The position numbers and the translations under genes were made by a program. Below, piece after piece: positions 8,115-17,567 of a DNA stretch of 64,000 nucleotides. Every line of letters starts with the position of its first letter. Position 1 is the first letter of the stretch. The notes beneath the pieces are model-generated. The model was not told the DNA's origin and ran no database searches. It saw only the letters and a program-made list of their open reading frames with translations. This DNA comes from Nocardioides sp. Root682 (GTDB lineage Bacteria; Actinomycetota; Actinomycetes; Propionibacteriales; Nocardioidaceae), in contig NZ_LMHJ01000001.1 of NCBI RefSeq assembly GCF_001427795.1, positions 605,773 through 669,772 on the forward strand, in the 5' to 3' direction.

Positions 8115-8135
8115 GGGTGGGACGTTAGCGCTCGG

Positions 8136-8184
8136 GCGTCTCGATACGCCTCGCCTGGCGGCTCGGCTACTCGACGAGCTTGGG
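8136..8184. repeat. Intergenic repeat of the GTCGAGTAG...CGTATCGAGACGC family
   Basis: On the minus strand this reads CCCAAGCTCGTCGAGTAGCC followed by GAGCCGCCAGGCGAGG and CGTATCGAGACGC. It fills most of the gap between the AsnC-type regulator (ends 8187) and the start of the SDR gene (8114). It matches the copy at 51227-51272 almost base for base over about 45 positions. Confidence 0.7.
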
Positions 8185-8186
8185 CT

Positions 8187-8618
8187 CTACGACGGCCCGA
8201 CGTGCTCCTCGAACACCAGCACCGTCTGGGTCGCCACCACCTCGGGCAGCGCCTGGATCCGCTCGAGGACCAGCTCGCGCAGGTGCTCGGCGTCGCGGGC
8301 GCGGACCAGGATCACGCAGTCGAAGTCACCAGCGACCAGCGCCACGTGCGCGGCCTCCTCCATCGCCCACACGTTCTTGCGGAACGACTTCCACGAGTTC
8401 TGCTTGATCCGTACGTGCACGTACGCCGGCAGCCCGAGCCCGAGAGCGGCGTGGTCGACGTCGATGGTGAAGCCCCGGATCACCTTCGTGTCGATCAGCC
8501 GCTTCACCCGCGCGTACGCCGTCGCGCGGCTGAGTCCGATCCGTGACGCGACGTCTCGGATGGACGTGCGTGAGTCGACGCGCAAGATGTCCAGAATTTC
8601 CCGGTCGACGGCGTCCAT
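8187..8618 (-). CDS. Lrp/AsnC-family transcriptional regulator
   Basis: A 143-residue regulator. An N-terminal winged helix-turn-helix (about residues 3-50, with DREILDILRVDSRTSIRDVA) is followed by the ligand-binding RAM domain. Proteins of this family form octamers that sense amino acids. I chose ATG 8618 because AsnC proteins usually start just before DREIL; GTG 8642 and ATG 8627 are upstream alternatives. It is divergent from the phenylalanine hydroxylase gene with about 90 bp between them, so it most likely controls that gene in response to Phe or Tyr. That link rests on position only. Confidence 0.85.
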   Translation of the reverse strand: MDAVDREILDILRVDSRTSIRDVASRIGLSRATAYARVKRLIDTKVIRGFTIDVDHAALGLGLPAYVHVRIKQNSWKSFRKNVWAMEEAAHVALVAGDFDCVILVRARDAEHLRELVLERIQALPEVVATQTVLVFEEHVGPS

Positions 8619-8708
8619 GCTGGACATCCTGCCACCGCGCACGCCGTACGGAAAGCCAATCGTCTGACCCTGCTCGTCATTTCGTGGACTGGGTCACACA
8701 ATGAAGAC

Positions 8709-9602
8709 ATGTTTGAGGAAGCACAGACCTTTGCCCCGGTGACGACCGACGAGGACGGATCCCTCAAGGTCCACCTGGGCGCCGACCACCCCGGCTTCGC
8801 CGACGCCGACTACCGCGCCCGGCGCGACGCCCTCGCGACGCTGGCCAACGCCTGGCGTCCGGGCACCCCGTGCCCGACCGCGGAGTACACCGACGCCGAG
8901 CACAAGGTGTGGCGCGTCGTCAGCGAGGCGCTGGTCACCAAGCACCGCGCCTACGCGTGCCGCGAGTTCCTCGACGGCAAGGAGTCCCTCGGCCTCCCCA
9001 TCGACCACATCCCGCAGCTGGCCGAGGTCAGCGAGTGGCTCGCCCCGCTGACCGGATGGCGCTACGCCCCGGCCGCCGGCCTCGTCCCCCTGCGCGACTT
9101 CTACGGTTCGCTCGCCGACAAGTCCTTCTGGTCCACCCAGTACGTCCGCCACCACTCGGTGCCGCTCTACACGCCCGAGCCCGATGTCCTGCACGAGGTC
9201 GTCGGCCACGGCAACACCCTCGCGAACCCGCGCTTCACCGCGCTCTACGAGCTCGCCGGCCAGGCCTCACGCCGCGTCCGGACCACTGAGGCCCTGGAGT
9301 TCATCAGCAAGGTCTTCTGGTTCACCCTCGAGTTCGGGATCCTCTGGGAGGGCAGCGACCTCAAGACGTACGGCGCCGGCATCCTCTCCTCCCCCGGCGA
9401 GATCGAGGCGTTCCGCGGCATGGACATCCGCCCGCTCGACATCTCCGACATGGGCAGCACCTCCTACGACATCACCGACTACCAGAACGTCCTGTACGTC
9501 GCGGACTCGTTCAGCCAGGTCGAGGACGTGGTCGGTGGGTTCTGGGCGTCGTGCACCGACGACTCCATCGCGCGGTTGATGGCTGTTCCGCAACGCACCT
9601 GA
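8709..9602 (+). CDS. phhA: Phenylalanine 4-monooxygenase
   Basis: A 297-residue monomer-type phenylalanine hydroxylase, which turns L-Phe into L-Tyr with O2, Fe(II) and a tetrahydropterin. The iron ligands are H162 and H167 in the motif HEVVGH and E208 in FWFTLEFG, as in bacterial PhhA. The substrate-binding stretch YTPEPDVLHE is intact. There is no N-terminal regulatory ACT domain, as expected for bacteria. No pterin-4a-carbinolamine dehydratase gene is adjacent. The gene is divergent from an AsnC-type regulator. Its last codons, Arg-Thr-stop, lie inside the left arm of a palindromic repeat (9594-9650). Confidence 0.93.
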   Translation: MFEEAQTFAPVTTDEDGSLKVHLGADHPGFADADYRARRDALATLANAWRPGTPCPTAEYTDAEHKVWRVVSEALVTKHRAYACREFLDGKESLGLPIDHIPQLAEVSEWLAPLTGWRYAPAAGLVPLRDFYGSLADKSFWSTQYVRHHSVPLYTPEPDVLHEVVGHGNTLANPRFTALYELAGQASRRVRTTEALEFISKVFWFTLEFGILWEGSDLKTYGAGILSSPGEIEAFRGMDIRPLDISDMGSTSYDITDYQNVLYVADSFSQVEDVVGGFWASCTDDSIARLMAVPQRT

Positions 9603-9650
9603 CGAACCTGCTCCCATTTTTCGGTTTTCGGGACACGTTCGTCAGGTACG
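9594..9650. repeat. Palindromic repeat, copy A
   Basis: The outer arms are CGCACCTGACGAA (9594-9606) and TTCGTCAGGTACG (9638-9650), 12 of 13 positions complementary. The interior is A/T-richer and only partly paired. The left arm contains the stop codon of phhA. Copies B (10734-10790) and C (45054-45110) have the same outer arms and length of 57 bp. The hairpin could stop transcription after phhA. Confidence 0.75.
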
Positions 9651-9707
9651 ACGGCGCGCCCCGCCGACCCCTGTGGATGACGCCTGCACGGCTCGCGGAA
9701 ATTGCCG

Positions 9708-10742
9708 ATGCTCGCCGGCATGCCCCTCGACATCACTCGGTCCGGCCTCGTCGCGCCGACGAGGATCGACCCGTCCGGCCTGAGCGGACCGACTGCCGGC
9801 CAGGCGCGCGGACCGTACTGGCGCACCGCCGGGCCACGCCACCACGTCCCCGCTGACGTCCCCGTCACGACGGAGCAGCGGATCGTCGAAGCCGTCGGCG
9901 CCTTGCCGCCCGGCTCCGCCGCGACCGGGTGGGCCGCTCTGCACTGGCTCGAGGCACGGTGGTTCGACGGACTTTCCGCTGACGGCTCGCCTCTCCCGGT
10001 GCCCGTCGCGCTCGGTGACCAGCGCTGCGCCCGCAACCGGCCCGGCGTCACGCTTTCCGAGGACTGGCTCTTCGCCGATGACGTCATCGTGATCGACGGC
10101 CTCCCCATCACCATCCCGGAACGCTCGGTGACCTACGCCGCCCGGACCGCCCGAGACGACATCGCCGCGGTGCGCGACATCGACATGGCGGCGTACGACG
10201 ACCTGGTCGACCTGGACGGGCTGCGCTCCTACACCGCCCGACTGGCTGGGCGGTCCGGCAAGCGCCGACTCCTGCGGGCCCTTGCCCTGGCCGACGAGAA
10301 CTCCTGGTCGCCGATGGAGACCGTGATGCGCCAGGCGTGGCGCGGGCATCGCGATGCGAGCCTCCTGTGCAACACGCCGATCTTCGACCTCGACGGCAAG
10401 CACCAGTTCACGCCCGACGTGTTCGACCCGGCCACCGGCGTGGCCGGCGAGTACAACGGCGCGGACCACCGGATCGGCGGACAGCACAGCCGCGACCTGA
10501 TGCGTGAGGAGCTCACCCGACGCCTCGGCATCGAGGTCGTCGCGATGATGGCGGGGCGCGGCGAGATCGCGCGTTTCCAGTACCGCCTCGACGGCGCACT
10601 GGCCCGAGCCGCCCAACGCCGCGGCCCGCGACCGTGGACCGTTGTCCAGCCCGAGAAGTGGGTGGACACCTCGACGGTGGCCAAGCGACGCGCCCTCACC
10701 GCGGATCAGGCAGAAAGGTGGCTCCGCCACCGTCGTACCTGA
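9708..10742 (+). CDS. AbiEi/DUF559-like protein with endonuclease-fold C-terminus
   Basis: About 344 residues. The N-terminal half resembles the winged-helix region of AbiEi-type proteins (WRTAGPRHHVPADV, then TGWAALHWLEAR). The C-terminal half, from about residue 200, has the DUF559/Vsr-like PD-(D/E)xK pattern FTPDVFD...GEYNGADH. The function is unknown; related proteins are common and diverse in actinobacteria. I chose ATG 9708 because GGAA lies 7 nt upstream; TTG 9702 and ATG 9720 are alternatives. The gene is bracketed by palindromes A and B, and its Arg-Thr-stop is coded in B, so it may have moved or been shuffled as a unit. Confidence 0.65.
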   Translation: MLAGMPLDITRSGLVAPTRIDPSGLSGPTAGQARGPYWRTAGPRHHVPADVPVTTEQRIVEAVGALPPGSAATGWAALHWLEARWFDGLSADGSPLPVPVALGDQRCARNRPGVTLSEDWLFADDVIVIDGLPITIPERSVTYAARTARDDIAAVRDIDMAAYDDLVDLDGLRSYTARLAGRSGKRRLLRALALADENSWSPMETVMRQAWRGHRDASLLCNTPIFDLDGKHQFTPDVFDPATGVAGEYNGADHRIGGQHSRDLMREELTRRLGIEVVAMMAGRGEIARFQYRLDGALARAAQRRGPRPWTVVQPEKWVDTSTVAKRRALTADQAERWLRHRRT

Positions 10743-10790
10743 CGAATGTGTCGTGAATTCGGCGAATTCACGACACATTCGTCAGGTGCG
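10734..10790. repeat. Palindromic repeat, copy B (near-perfect)
   Basis: Two 27-bp arms (10734-10760 and 10764-10790) pair with one mismatch around a 3-nt loop. They run from CGTACCTGACGAATGTGTCG through GAATTC and back. The element sits between convergent genes and supplies the stop codon of both: TGA at 10740-10742 for the plus gene and 10782-10784 for the minus LysR gene, each preceded by Arg-Thr. It would act as a strong two-way hairpin. Confidence 0.85.
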
Positions 10791-11714
10791 ATGGCCTCGG
10801 GCGGCCCAGGCGACGAGCTCCCGCGCGGGGCCCTCGGGCGGGTGCGGCCCGCCCTGCCAGACGGCGTGCAGCCGCCGGGTCAGGTCCAAGCCGCTCACGG
10901 TGATCCGGACCAGCCGACCGGTGGCCAGGTCGTCGCCGACGGCGTGCGCGCCCACGGCAGCGGGGCCGGCACCGGCAGCGACGGCGGCCCGGACGGACGC
11001 CGTGCTCGAGAGCTCGAGGACGGGTTGGGCGCGGGGCAGGTCGGCCAGGGCGCGCTCCAGCACGGTGCGCGTTCCCGACCCCGCCTCGCGTACGACGAGG
11101 GGCGTGGCCGCGAGGGTCTCGGCGGTCACGCGGCGGCGGGATCGCTGTGCCCACGGGTGGGTCGGGCCGACCACGACGACCAGCTCGTCGGTACCGACCA
11201 GGCGGCGCTGCAGGCCGCCCGGCGCGTCGGGGCCCTCGACGAACCCGAGCGCGACGTCGCCGGCCAGGACCAGCTCGGTGACGCGTTCGGTGTTGGTGGC
11301 GGTCATCGTGATGTCGACGGGCACCTGACCGCGCTGGACCTGTTGGGCGCGCAGGCCGACCAGCCACCCGGGCAGCAGGTGCTCCGCAATGGTCAGGCTC
11401 GCGGCGATGGCGAGGTGGCCGCGGCGGTCGACGCGCATGGCGGCGATGCCGGCGTCGAGCTCGTGGGCCGCGTCGAGCACCCGACTGGCCCACTGGACCA
11501 GGAGCTCGCCGGTCGGCGTGAGCTCCGAGCCGCGCTTGCTGCGGGTCACCAACGGTTCACCGACGAGCGACTCCATCGTGCGCACCCGGGAGGACGCCGC
11601 CTGCTGGCTGATCCCGAGCTCACCGGCCGCCGCACCCAGGCTGCCCGTGCGCGCGACGACGACGAGCAGCTCGAGGGCCCGCAGCTCCGGGACGTGGGGA
11701 CTCAGCACGGTCAC
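10782..11714 (-). CDS. LysR-family transcriptional regulator
   Basis: About 310 residues. The N-terminal helix-turn-helix covers roughly residues 8-65 (GSLGAAAGELGISQQAASSRV), followed by a periplasmic-binding-like effector domain. I chose GTG 11714; GTG 11708 is also possible, and an ATG at 11786 would overlap the divergent gene and add an unlikely N-terminus. It is divergent from the FprA-type reductase (11785) with about 70 bp between them, the usual layout for a LysR regulator and its target. The last residues, Arg-Thr, are coded by palindrome B. The effector is not evident. Confidence 0.87.
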   Translation of the reverse strand: MTVLSPHVPELRALELLVVVARTGSLGAAAGELGISQQAASSRVRTMESLVGEPLVTRSKRGSELTPTGELLVQWASRVLDAAHELDAGIAAMRVDRRGHLAIAASLTIAEHLLPGWLVGLRAQQVQRGQVPVDITMTATNTERVTELVLAGDVALGFVEGPDAPGGLQRRLVGTDELVVVVGPTHPWAQRSRRRVTAETLAATPLVVREAGSGTRTVLERALADLPRAQPVLELSSTASVRAAVAAGAGPAAVGAHAVGDDLATGRLVRITVSGLDLTRRLHAVWQGGPHPPEGPARELVAWAARGHRT

Positions 11715-11784
11715 AAACCTACCTTGTGAGCACCCAACCACAACCTCGTTCTGTGAGCTGCCGCTGCTCGACAGACTCACTGTC

Positions 11785-13122
11785 ATGACTCTTCGCGTTG
11801 CGATCGTGGGCGGTGGCCCCGCCGGTATCTATGCCGCCGACAACCTCATCAAGTCGGGCAACCCTGTCTCCATCGACATCCTCGAGCGGCTTCCCGCGCC
11901 CTTCGGGCTGGTTCGGTACGGCGTCGCGCCGGACCACCCGCGGATCAAGGAGATCATCAAGGCGCTGCAGCGCGTGCTGGCCCACCCCGACGTCCGGTTC
12001 CTCGGCAACGTCGAGTTCGGGGTCGACGTGAAGCTCGAGGAGCTGCGCGAGTTCTACGACGCCGTCGTGATCAGCACCGGCGCCAAGGCCGACCGCGACC
12101 TCGGCATCCCCGGCGAGGACCTCCCCGGTTCGTACGGCGCCGCCGACTTCGTCTCCTGGTACGACGCCCACCCGGATGCCCCGCAGACCTGGCCGTTGCA
12201 GGCCACGAGCGTCGCCGTGGTCGGTGTCGGCAACGTGGCGCTGGACGTCGCGCGGGTGCTCGCCAAGACCGGCGACGAGATGCTCACGACCGACATCCCG
12301 CAGCACGTCCACGAGGGCCTCAAGGCCAAGACGATCACCGACGTCCACGTGTTCGCCCGCCGCGGCCCGGCGTACGCGAAGTTCTCGCCGCTGGAGCTGC
12401 GCGAGCTCAACCACTCCCCCAACGTCGAGGTGATCGTGCACCCCGAGGGCTTCGACGTCGACGCCCACGGCATGGAGCACATCGCCCAGCACAAGGCGCA
12501 GAAGATGGTGCTCAACACGCTGACCAGCTGGGTCGGCGCGGACCCGGTGGGCAAGCCGCACCGGATCCACCTGCACTTCGCCGAGGCGCCCCTTGAAATC
12601 CTCGGCGACCGCGACGGCGTCACCACGCTGCGCACCGAGCGCACCCACTCGCCCCACGAGGACGGCAACGTCGAGGGCACCGGCGAGGTGACCGACTGGG
12701 ACGTCCAGGCCGTCTACCGCGCCGTGGGCTACCGCAGCACCGGCCTGCCGGACCTGCCGTTCGACGAGCGCCACGCGGTCATCCCGAACGACGGCGGCCG
12801 CGTCCTCGACCTCGACGGCAACCCGATCCCAGGCACGTTCGTCACCGGCTGGATCAAGCGCGGTCCGGTCGGCCTGATCGGCCACACCAAGAGCGACGCC
12901 GCCGAGACCGTCGGCCACCTGCTCGCCGAGACCGCCGAGACCGCCTGGTCGCGGACCCCCGAGGACGTCGACGCCTACCTCCGCTCGCGCCAGGTCGCGG
13001 TGGCGACCGACGAGGCGTGGGAGCGGCTCGACGCCCACGAGATCGCGCTGGGCGAGGCCGTCGGCCGGACCCGGATCAAGGTCGGCGACCGCGAGGAGAT
13101 GCTGCGCGTCGGTCGCGGCTGA
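11785..13122 (+). CDS. fprA: Ferredoxin-NADP+ reductase, adrenodoxin-reductase type (FprA)
   Basis: A 445-residue flavoprotein. It has an FAD-binding GGGPAGIYAA at the N-terminus, the family segment PFGLVRYGVAPDHP near residues 35-50, the NADP-binding GVGNVALDVARVL around 150-162 and the C-terminal GWIKRGPVGLIG, all hallmarks of FprA. It passes electrons from NADPH to ferredoxins and thus to P450s or other oxygenases. ATG 11785 starts directly at the first beta strand and there is no ribosome site, so the transcript may be leaderless. No ferredoxin or P450 gene is adjacent. The divergent LysR gene is the likely regulator. Confidence 0.92.
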   Translation: MTLRVAIVGGGPAGIYAADNLIKSGNPVSIDILERLPAPFGLVRYGVAPDHPRIKEIIKALQRVLAHPDVRFLGNVEFGVDVKLEELREFYDAVVISTGAKADRDLGIPGEDLPGSYGAADFVSWYDAHPDAPQTWPLQATSVAVVGVGNVALDVARVLAKTGDEMLTTDIPQHVHEGLKAKTITDVHVFARRGPAYAKFSPLELRELNHSPNVEVIVHPEGFDVDAHGMEHIAQHKAQKMVLNTLTSWVGADPVGKPHRIHLHFAEAPLEILGDRDGVTTLRTERTHSPHEDGNVEGTGEVTDWDVQAVYRAVGYRSTGLPDLPFDERHAVIPNDGGRVLDLDGNPIPGTFVTGWIKRGPVGLIGHTKSDAAETVGHLLAETAETAWSRTPEDVDAYLRSRQVAVATDEAWERLDAHEIALGEAVGRTRIKVGDREEMLRVGRG

Positions 13123-13124
13123 CC

Positions 13125-13490
13125 TCAGTAGCTGAAGCTCGTCGCGCCCTCGTCGCCGATCCACTGCCACATCGGGATCGTGCCGCCGATGGTGGCGCCG
13201 CCGATCAGGTTCTCCGGGTCCAGCGCCTTGGCGTTGAAGCAGAGCGGGCACACCAGGTAGGTCCCACCCGCGGCCTCGAAGCGCGCCAACAGCTCCGGCA
13301 GCGTCGGGCAGCCCTCGCACGCCTTGCCCACCGCAGTGCCGGGTACGGCGAGCCGCACGGCCTCCTTCGTCAGGAACATCAGCGTGGGGCGGCCCTGCTC
13401 GGCCGCGCCCAGCGCGACCAGGAAGGCGACGGTGACCTTCTCGGGGTCCTCGAGCCCGGTGGCGAGACTGATGACGGCCTTGTTCGACAT
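13125..13490 (-). CDS. DsrE-family protein
   Basis: A 121-residue protein of the DsrE/F-like fold. Cysteines stand in CEGC (about residues 54-57) and CPLC (about 81-84), which may carry sulfur or form a redox pair. Family members act in sulfur relay or have no known role. I chose ATG 13490 because AGGAGA lies 6-11 nt upstream; a longer frame to 13580 would add a basic N-terminus unlike the family. It is convergent with fprA, with stop codons almost touching (13122 and 13125). Confidence 0.8.
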   Translation of the reverse strand: MSNKAVISLATGLEDPEKVTVAFLVALGAAEQGRPTLMFLTKEAVRLAVPGTAVGKACEGCPTLPELLARFEAAGGTYLVCPLCFNAKALDPENLIGGATIGGTIPMWQWIGDEGATSFSY

Positions 13491-13635
13491 GGCGATTCTC
13501 CTGATTTCTCGGTGTTTCCGGCGGATTCGCCGACACCTCGAAGGTAGGAATTCAGGGCACCCCGCGGCATCGGCGCTCACGCGTAGCCGAAGGCGACGTC
13601 GTACGCCGACGCGTACGTAGTGGCTGCGTCGAGAC

Positions 13636-14706
13636 TCAGGCCAGGACGCGCGCGACGGCCGCGGCGCGCGCCGTACGACCGGACAGGCCGAGCTTGAGGT
13701 AGACGTTCTGGAAGTGCCGCTCCACGGTGCGCACGCTCAACGTCAGCTGCTCCGCGATCGCTGTGTTGTCGAGGCCCTCGGCGGCGAGGAGCAGGATCTC
13801 GCGCTCGCGGGCGGACAGGTTCGAGACGGGGACCTGCGCGCGCTCCTCGCCGAGGAACGATCCGACCTCGCGCAGGAAGACCGGCCACGCCGGTTCGTCG
13901 GCGAGCAGCACGTGGTTGGCCGAGTCGAGCATCACGAGCCGGGCGTCCGGGATCTCCGCCGCGAGCTTCGGCCCCCAGTCGGGCGCCACCCGGTCGCGCT
14001 CGGCATGCAGCACCAGCGTCGGTACGACGACCTCCGGCAGCAGCGGCGCCACGTCCACCTGGTGCCGGGCGATCCGGCTGCACACGGCGTTCTCGGTGTT
14101 GGTCGAGGTGCGTTGCAGCTCGTCCATCCACTCCATCTGCTGCTCGTTCGCGCCGGGGATGAACGCGTTGGTGAAGACCCGCCGGAACAACGGATCCGGC
14201 CGCGCCCAGCCCGCGCGGATCATGGCCAGGAACGCCTCCTCGGCCGCGTCGTCGCTCTGCTGCAGACCGCCGGCCGCCATGCCGCCGTACAGCACCATCC
14301 GGGTCACGCGTTCGGGGTGCGCGTGCGCGTAGGCCAGCGCGACCGGGGCGCCGCCCGACATGCCCAGCACCGCGAACCGATCGAGCCCGACCGCGTCGAC
14401 CAGGGTCTCCAGGTCGGCCAGCCGACGGGACAGCGAGAAGTCCGCGACCTCGGTGCCGACCTCCCAGTCCGACAGGCCGAACCCGCGCTCGTCGTACCGC
14501 ACGACCGTCGCCAAATCGCCCAGGTCGTCGAGGAAGTGCCGCCACACCGGACTCTGCCAGTCGTGCTGCAGGTGGCTCAACCAGCACGACACGATCAGCA
14601 GCGGCGGGCCGGAACCGTGCCGTGCCCACGCGATCCGCACGCCGTCGTCGGCGCGACAGAACCGCACCTCCTGCGTCACCGGCGGCGCCGGCTTCGTGCT
14701 GGTCAC
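13636..14706 (-). CDS. Alpha/beta hydrolase fused to a LuxR-type DNA-binding domain
   Basis: A 356-residue two-domain protein. Residues 1-285 form an alpha/beta hydrolase with the nucleophile elbow GMSGG (S117) and a late His in DSANHVLL. Residues about 290-356 are a LuxR/GerE helix-turn-helix (LSAREREILLLAAEGLDN, then TVERHFQNVYLKLG). Such fusions are thought to sense a small ligand through the hydrolase domain and act as transcription factors. No clear target is adjacent: the divergent neighbour is the GH6 gene, 67 bp away, and could be one. Domain assignments are firm; the ligand is unknown. Confidence 0.88.
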   Translation of the reverse strand: MTSTKPAPPVTQEVRFCRADDGVRIAWARHGSGPPLLIVSCWLSHLQHDWQSPVWRHFLDDLGDLATVVRYDERGFGLSDWEVGTEVADFSLSRRLADLETLVDAVGLDRFAVLGMSGGAPVALAYAHAHPERVTRMVLYGGMAAGGLQQSDDAAEEAFLAMIRAGWARPDPLFRRVFTNAFIPGANEQQMEWMDELQRTSTNTENAVCSRIARHQVDVAPLLPEVVVPTLVLHAERDRVAPDWGPKLAAEIPDARLVMLDSANHVLLADEPAWPVFLREVGSFLGEERAQVPVSNLSAREREILLLAAEGLDNTAIAEQLTLSVRTVERHFQNVYLKLGLSGRTARAAAVARVLA

Positions 14707-14773
14707 GGCGTCAGGTTACGCCGCTGCGGACCCGAGTACTCAGGACTCCGGGGAACGGGCCGATCCCAGGAAG

Positions 14774-15895
14774 ATGCACCGGATCGGCACCCTCGCCATG
14801 GTCGTCCTCGCGACAGTCCTCGCGCTGACCACGGCACCGGCGAGCGCGGCCCCGGATCCCCTGAACCCGGACAATCCGTTGGCCGCGCCGGGCCCCTGGC
14901 GCGCCTCGATGCTCGCGACCCGCGCCAACCCCGAGCTGCTCAACCATCGCGGCGAGACCGATCCGGCCCGGAAGGCGGCGCTCGGGAAGATTGCGCTCAC
15001 GCCGCGGGCGCGCTGGTTCGCGAACTGCGGCTCGTGCAACGTCAGTACGGTGCGGCAGTCGGTGGCGTCGTACGTCAAGGACGCCCAACGCGGTGACCCG
15101 AGCTCCCTGGTGCAGCTCGCCATCTTCGGGCTCTGGCCCGACGGCGAGGTCGTGCGCGGCAAGCGACCGGCGATGTCCTGGTCGATGACCCGCTACCAGA
15201 ACTGGATCAAGCAGATCGCCGCCGGCATCGGGAGCGCCCGCGTCGCGATCATCCTCGAGCCGGACCTGGCCATCTCGGCGAACCACGGCCGGGACGGCCG
15301 CACCATGCCGGACCCGTCGGCCGCCACCCGGATGCGGATGGCCGCGTGGGCGGCGAAGTACCTGAGCCAGACCCTGCCTCGCGAGGCGATCTACCTCGAT
15401 GCCGGCTCCGCCGACTGGTTGTACGTCGACGAGGCGGTCCGGCTGCTCAAGGCCAGCGGTGTGCAGTACGTCCGGGGCTTCGCCCTGGGCGCCACGCACT
15501 ACGACTCGGTGCCGGCCAACGTCGCCTTCGCAAGCAAGGTGAGCTCCGCACTGTCGAGCGCAGGGATGCGCGGCAAGCACGCGGTGATCGACACCGCCGA
15601 CAACGGGACGCCGTTCACCTGGGCCCAGTGGAACGCGCGCTGGGGCGACCGGTTCCGGTCCACAGGCAACGAGCTCTACCAGTTCGACAACACGCCCACC
15701 TGCCGCTCACGCACCGAGCTCGTGTGCGAGACCCTCGGCCCCCGACCGACCGCGAGGATCCAGGGCACCCTGGCCCGCCAGTACGTCGACGCGTACCTGT
15801 GGTTCGGTCGCGGGTGGCGCTGGATGCAGCAGGGCGGCAACGACCCGTACACGAAGGGCCGCTCGATCCGGATGGCGACGTACACCCGCTACTGA
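14774..15895 (+). CDS. Secreted glycoside hydrolase family 6-like protein
   Basis: A 373-residue exported protein. Residues 1-25 are a Sec signal peptide with cleavage expected after ASA. The rest matches the GH6 (cellobiohydrolase/endoglucanase) barrel: ILEPDLAIS (D164 as general acid), YLDAGSADWL near 208-217, the DTADNG stretch and the late LGPRPT. The usual loop with the helper aspartate (DRDCAA type) is replaced by FGLWPDGE, so the substrate or activity may differ from true cellulases. No carbohydrate-binding module is seen. ATG 14774 follows an AGGAAG ribosome site closely. Confidence 0.85.
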   Translation: MHRIGTLAMVVLATVLALTTAPASAAPDPLNPDNPLAAPGPWRASMLATRANPELLNHRGETDPARKAALGKIALTPRARWFANCGSCNVSTVRQSVASYVKDAQRGDPSSLVQLAIFGLWPDGEVVRGKRPAMSWSMTRYQNWIKQIAAGIGSARVAIILEPDLAISANHGRDGRTMPDPSAATRMRMAAWAAKYLSQTLPREAIYLDAGSADWLYVDEAVRLLKASGVQYVRGFALGATHYDSVPANVAFASKVSSALSSAGMRGKHAVIDTADNGTPFTWAQWNARWGDRFRSTGNELYQFDNTPTCRSRTELVCETLGPRPTARIQGTLARQYVDAYLWFGRGWRWMQQGGNDPYTKGRSIRMATYTRY

Positions 15896-15903
15896 CCGAG
15901 GCG

Positions 15904-17544
<1,641 letters not shown>

Positions 17545-17567
17545 GAATGTTTCTCCTTGGTCCCGGA

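Noticed and set aside
9642..10778. Minus-strand frame spanning the AbiEi-like gene from palindrome to palindrome
   Set aside because: It starts and ends in the repeats because the arms are symmetric, which mimics a gene, but the product lacks motifs and the plus-strand protein has the endonuclease pattern.
11719..13536. 605-codon antisense frame over fprA
   Set aside because: fprA on the plus strand has clear FAD and NADP motifs; the antisense product is low-complexity Gly/Asp/Val/Arg.
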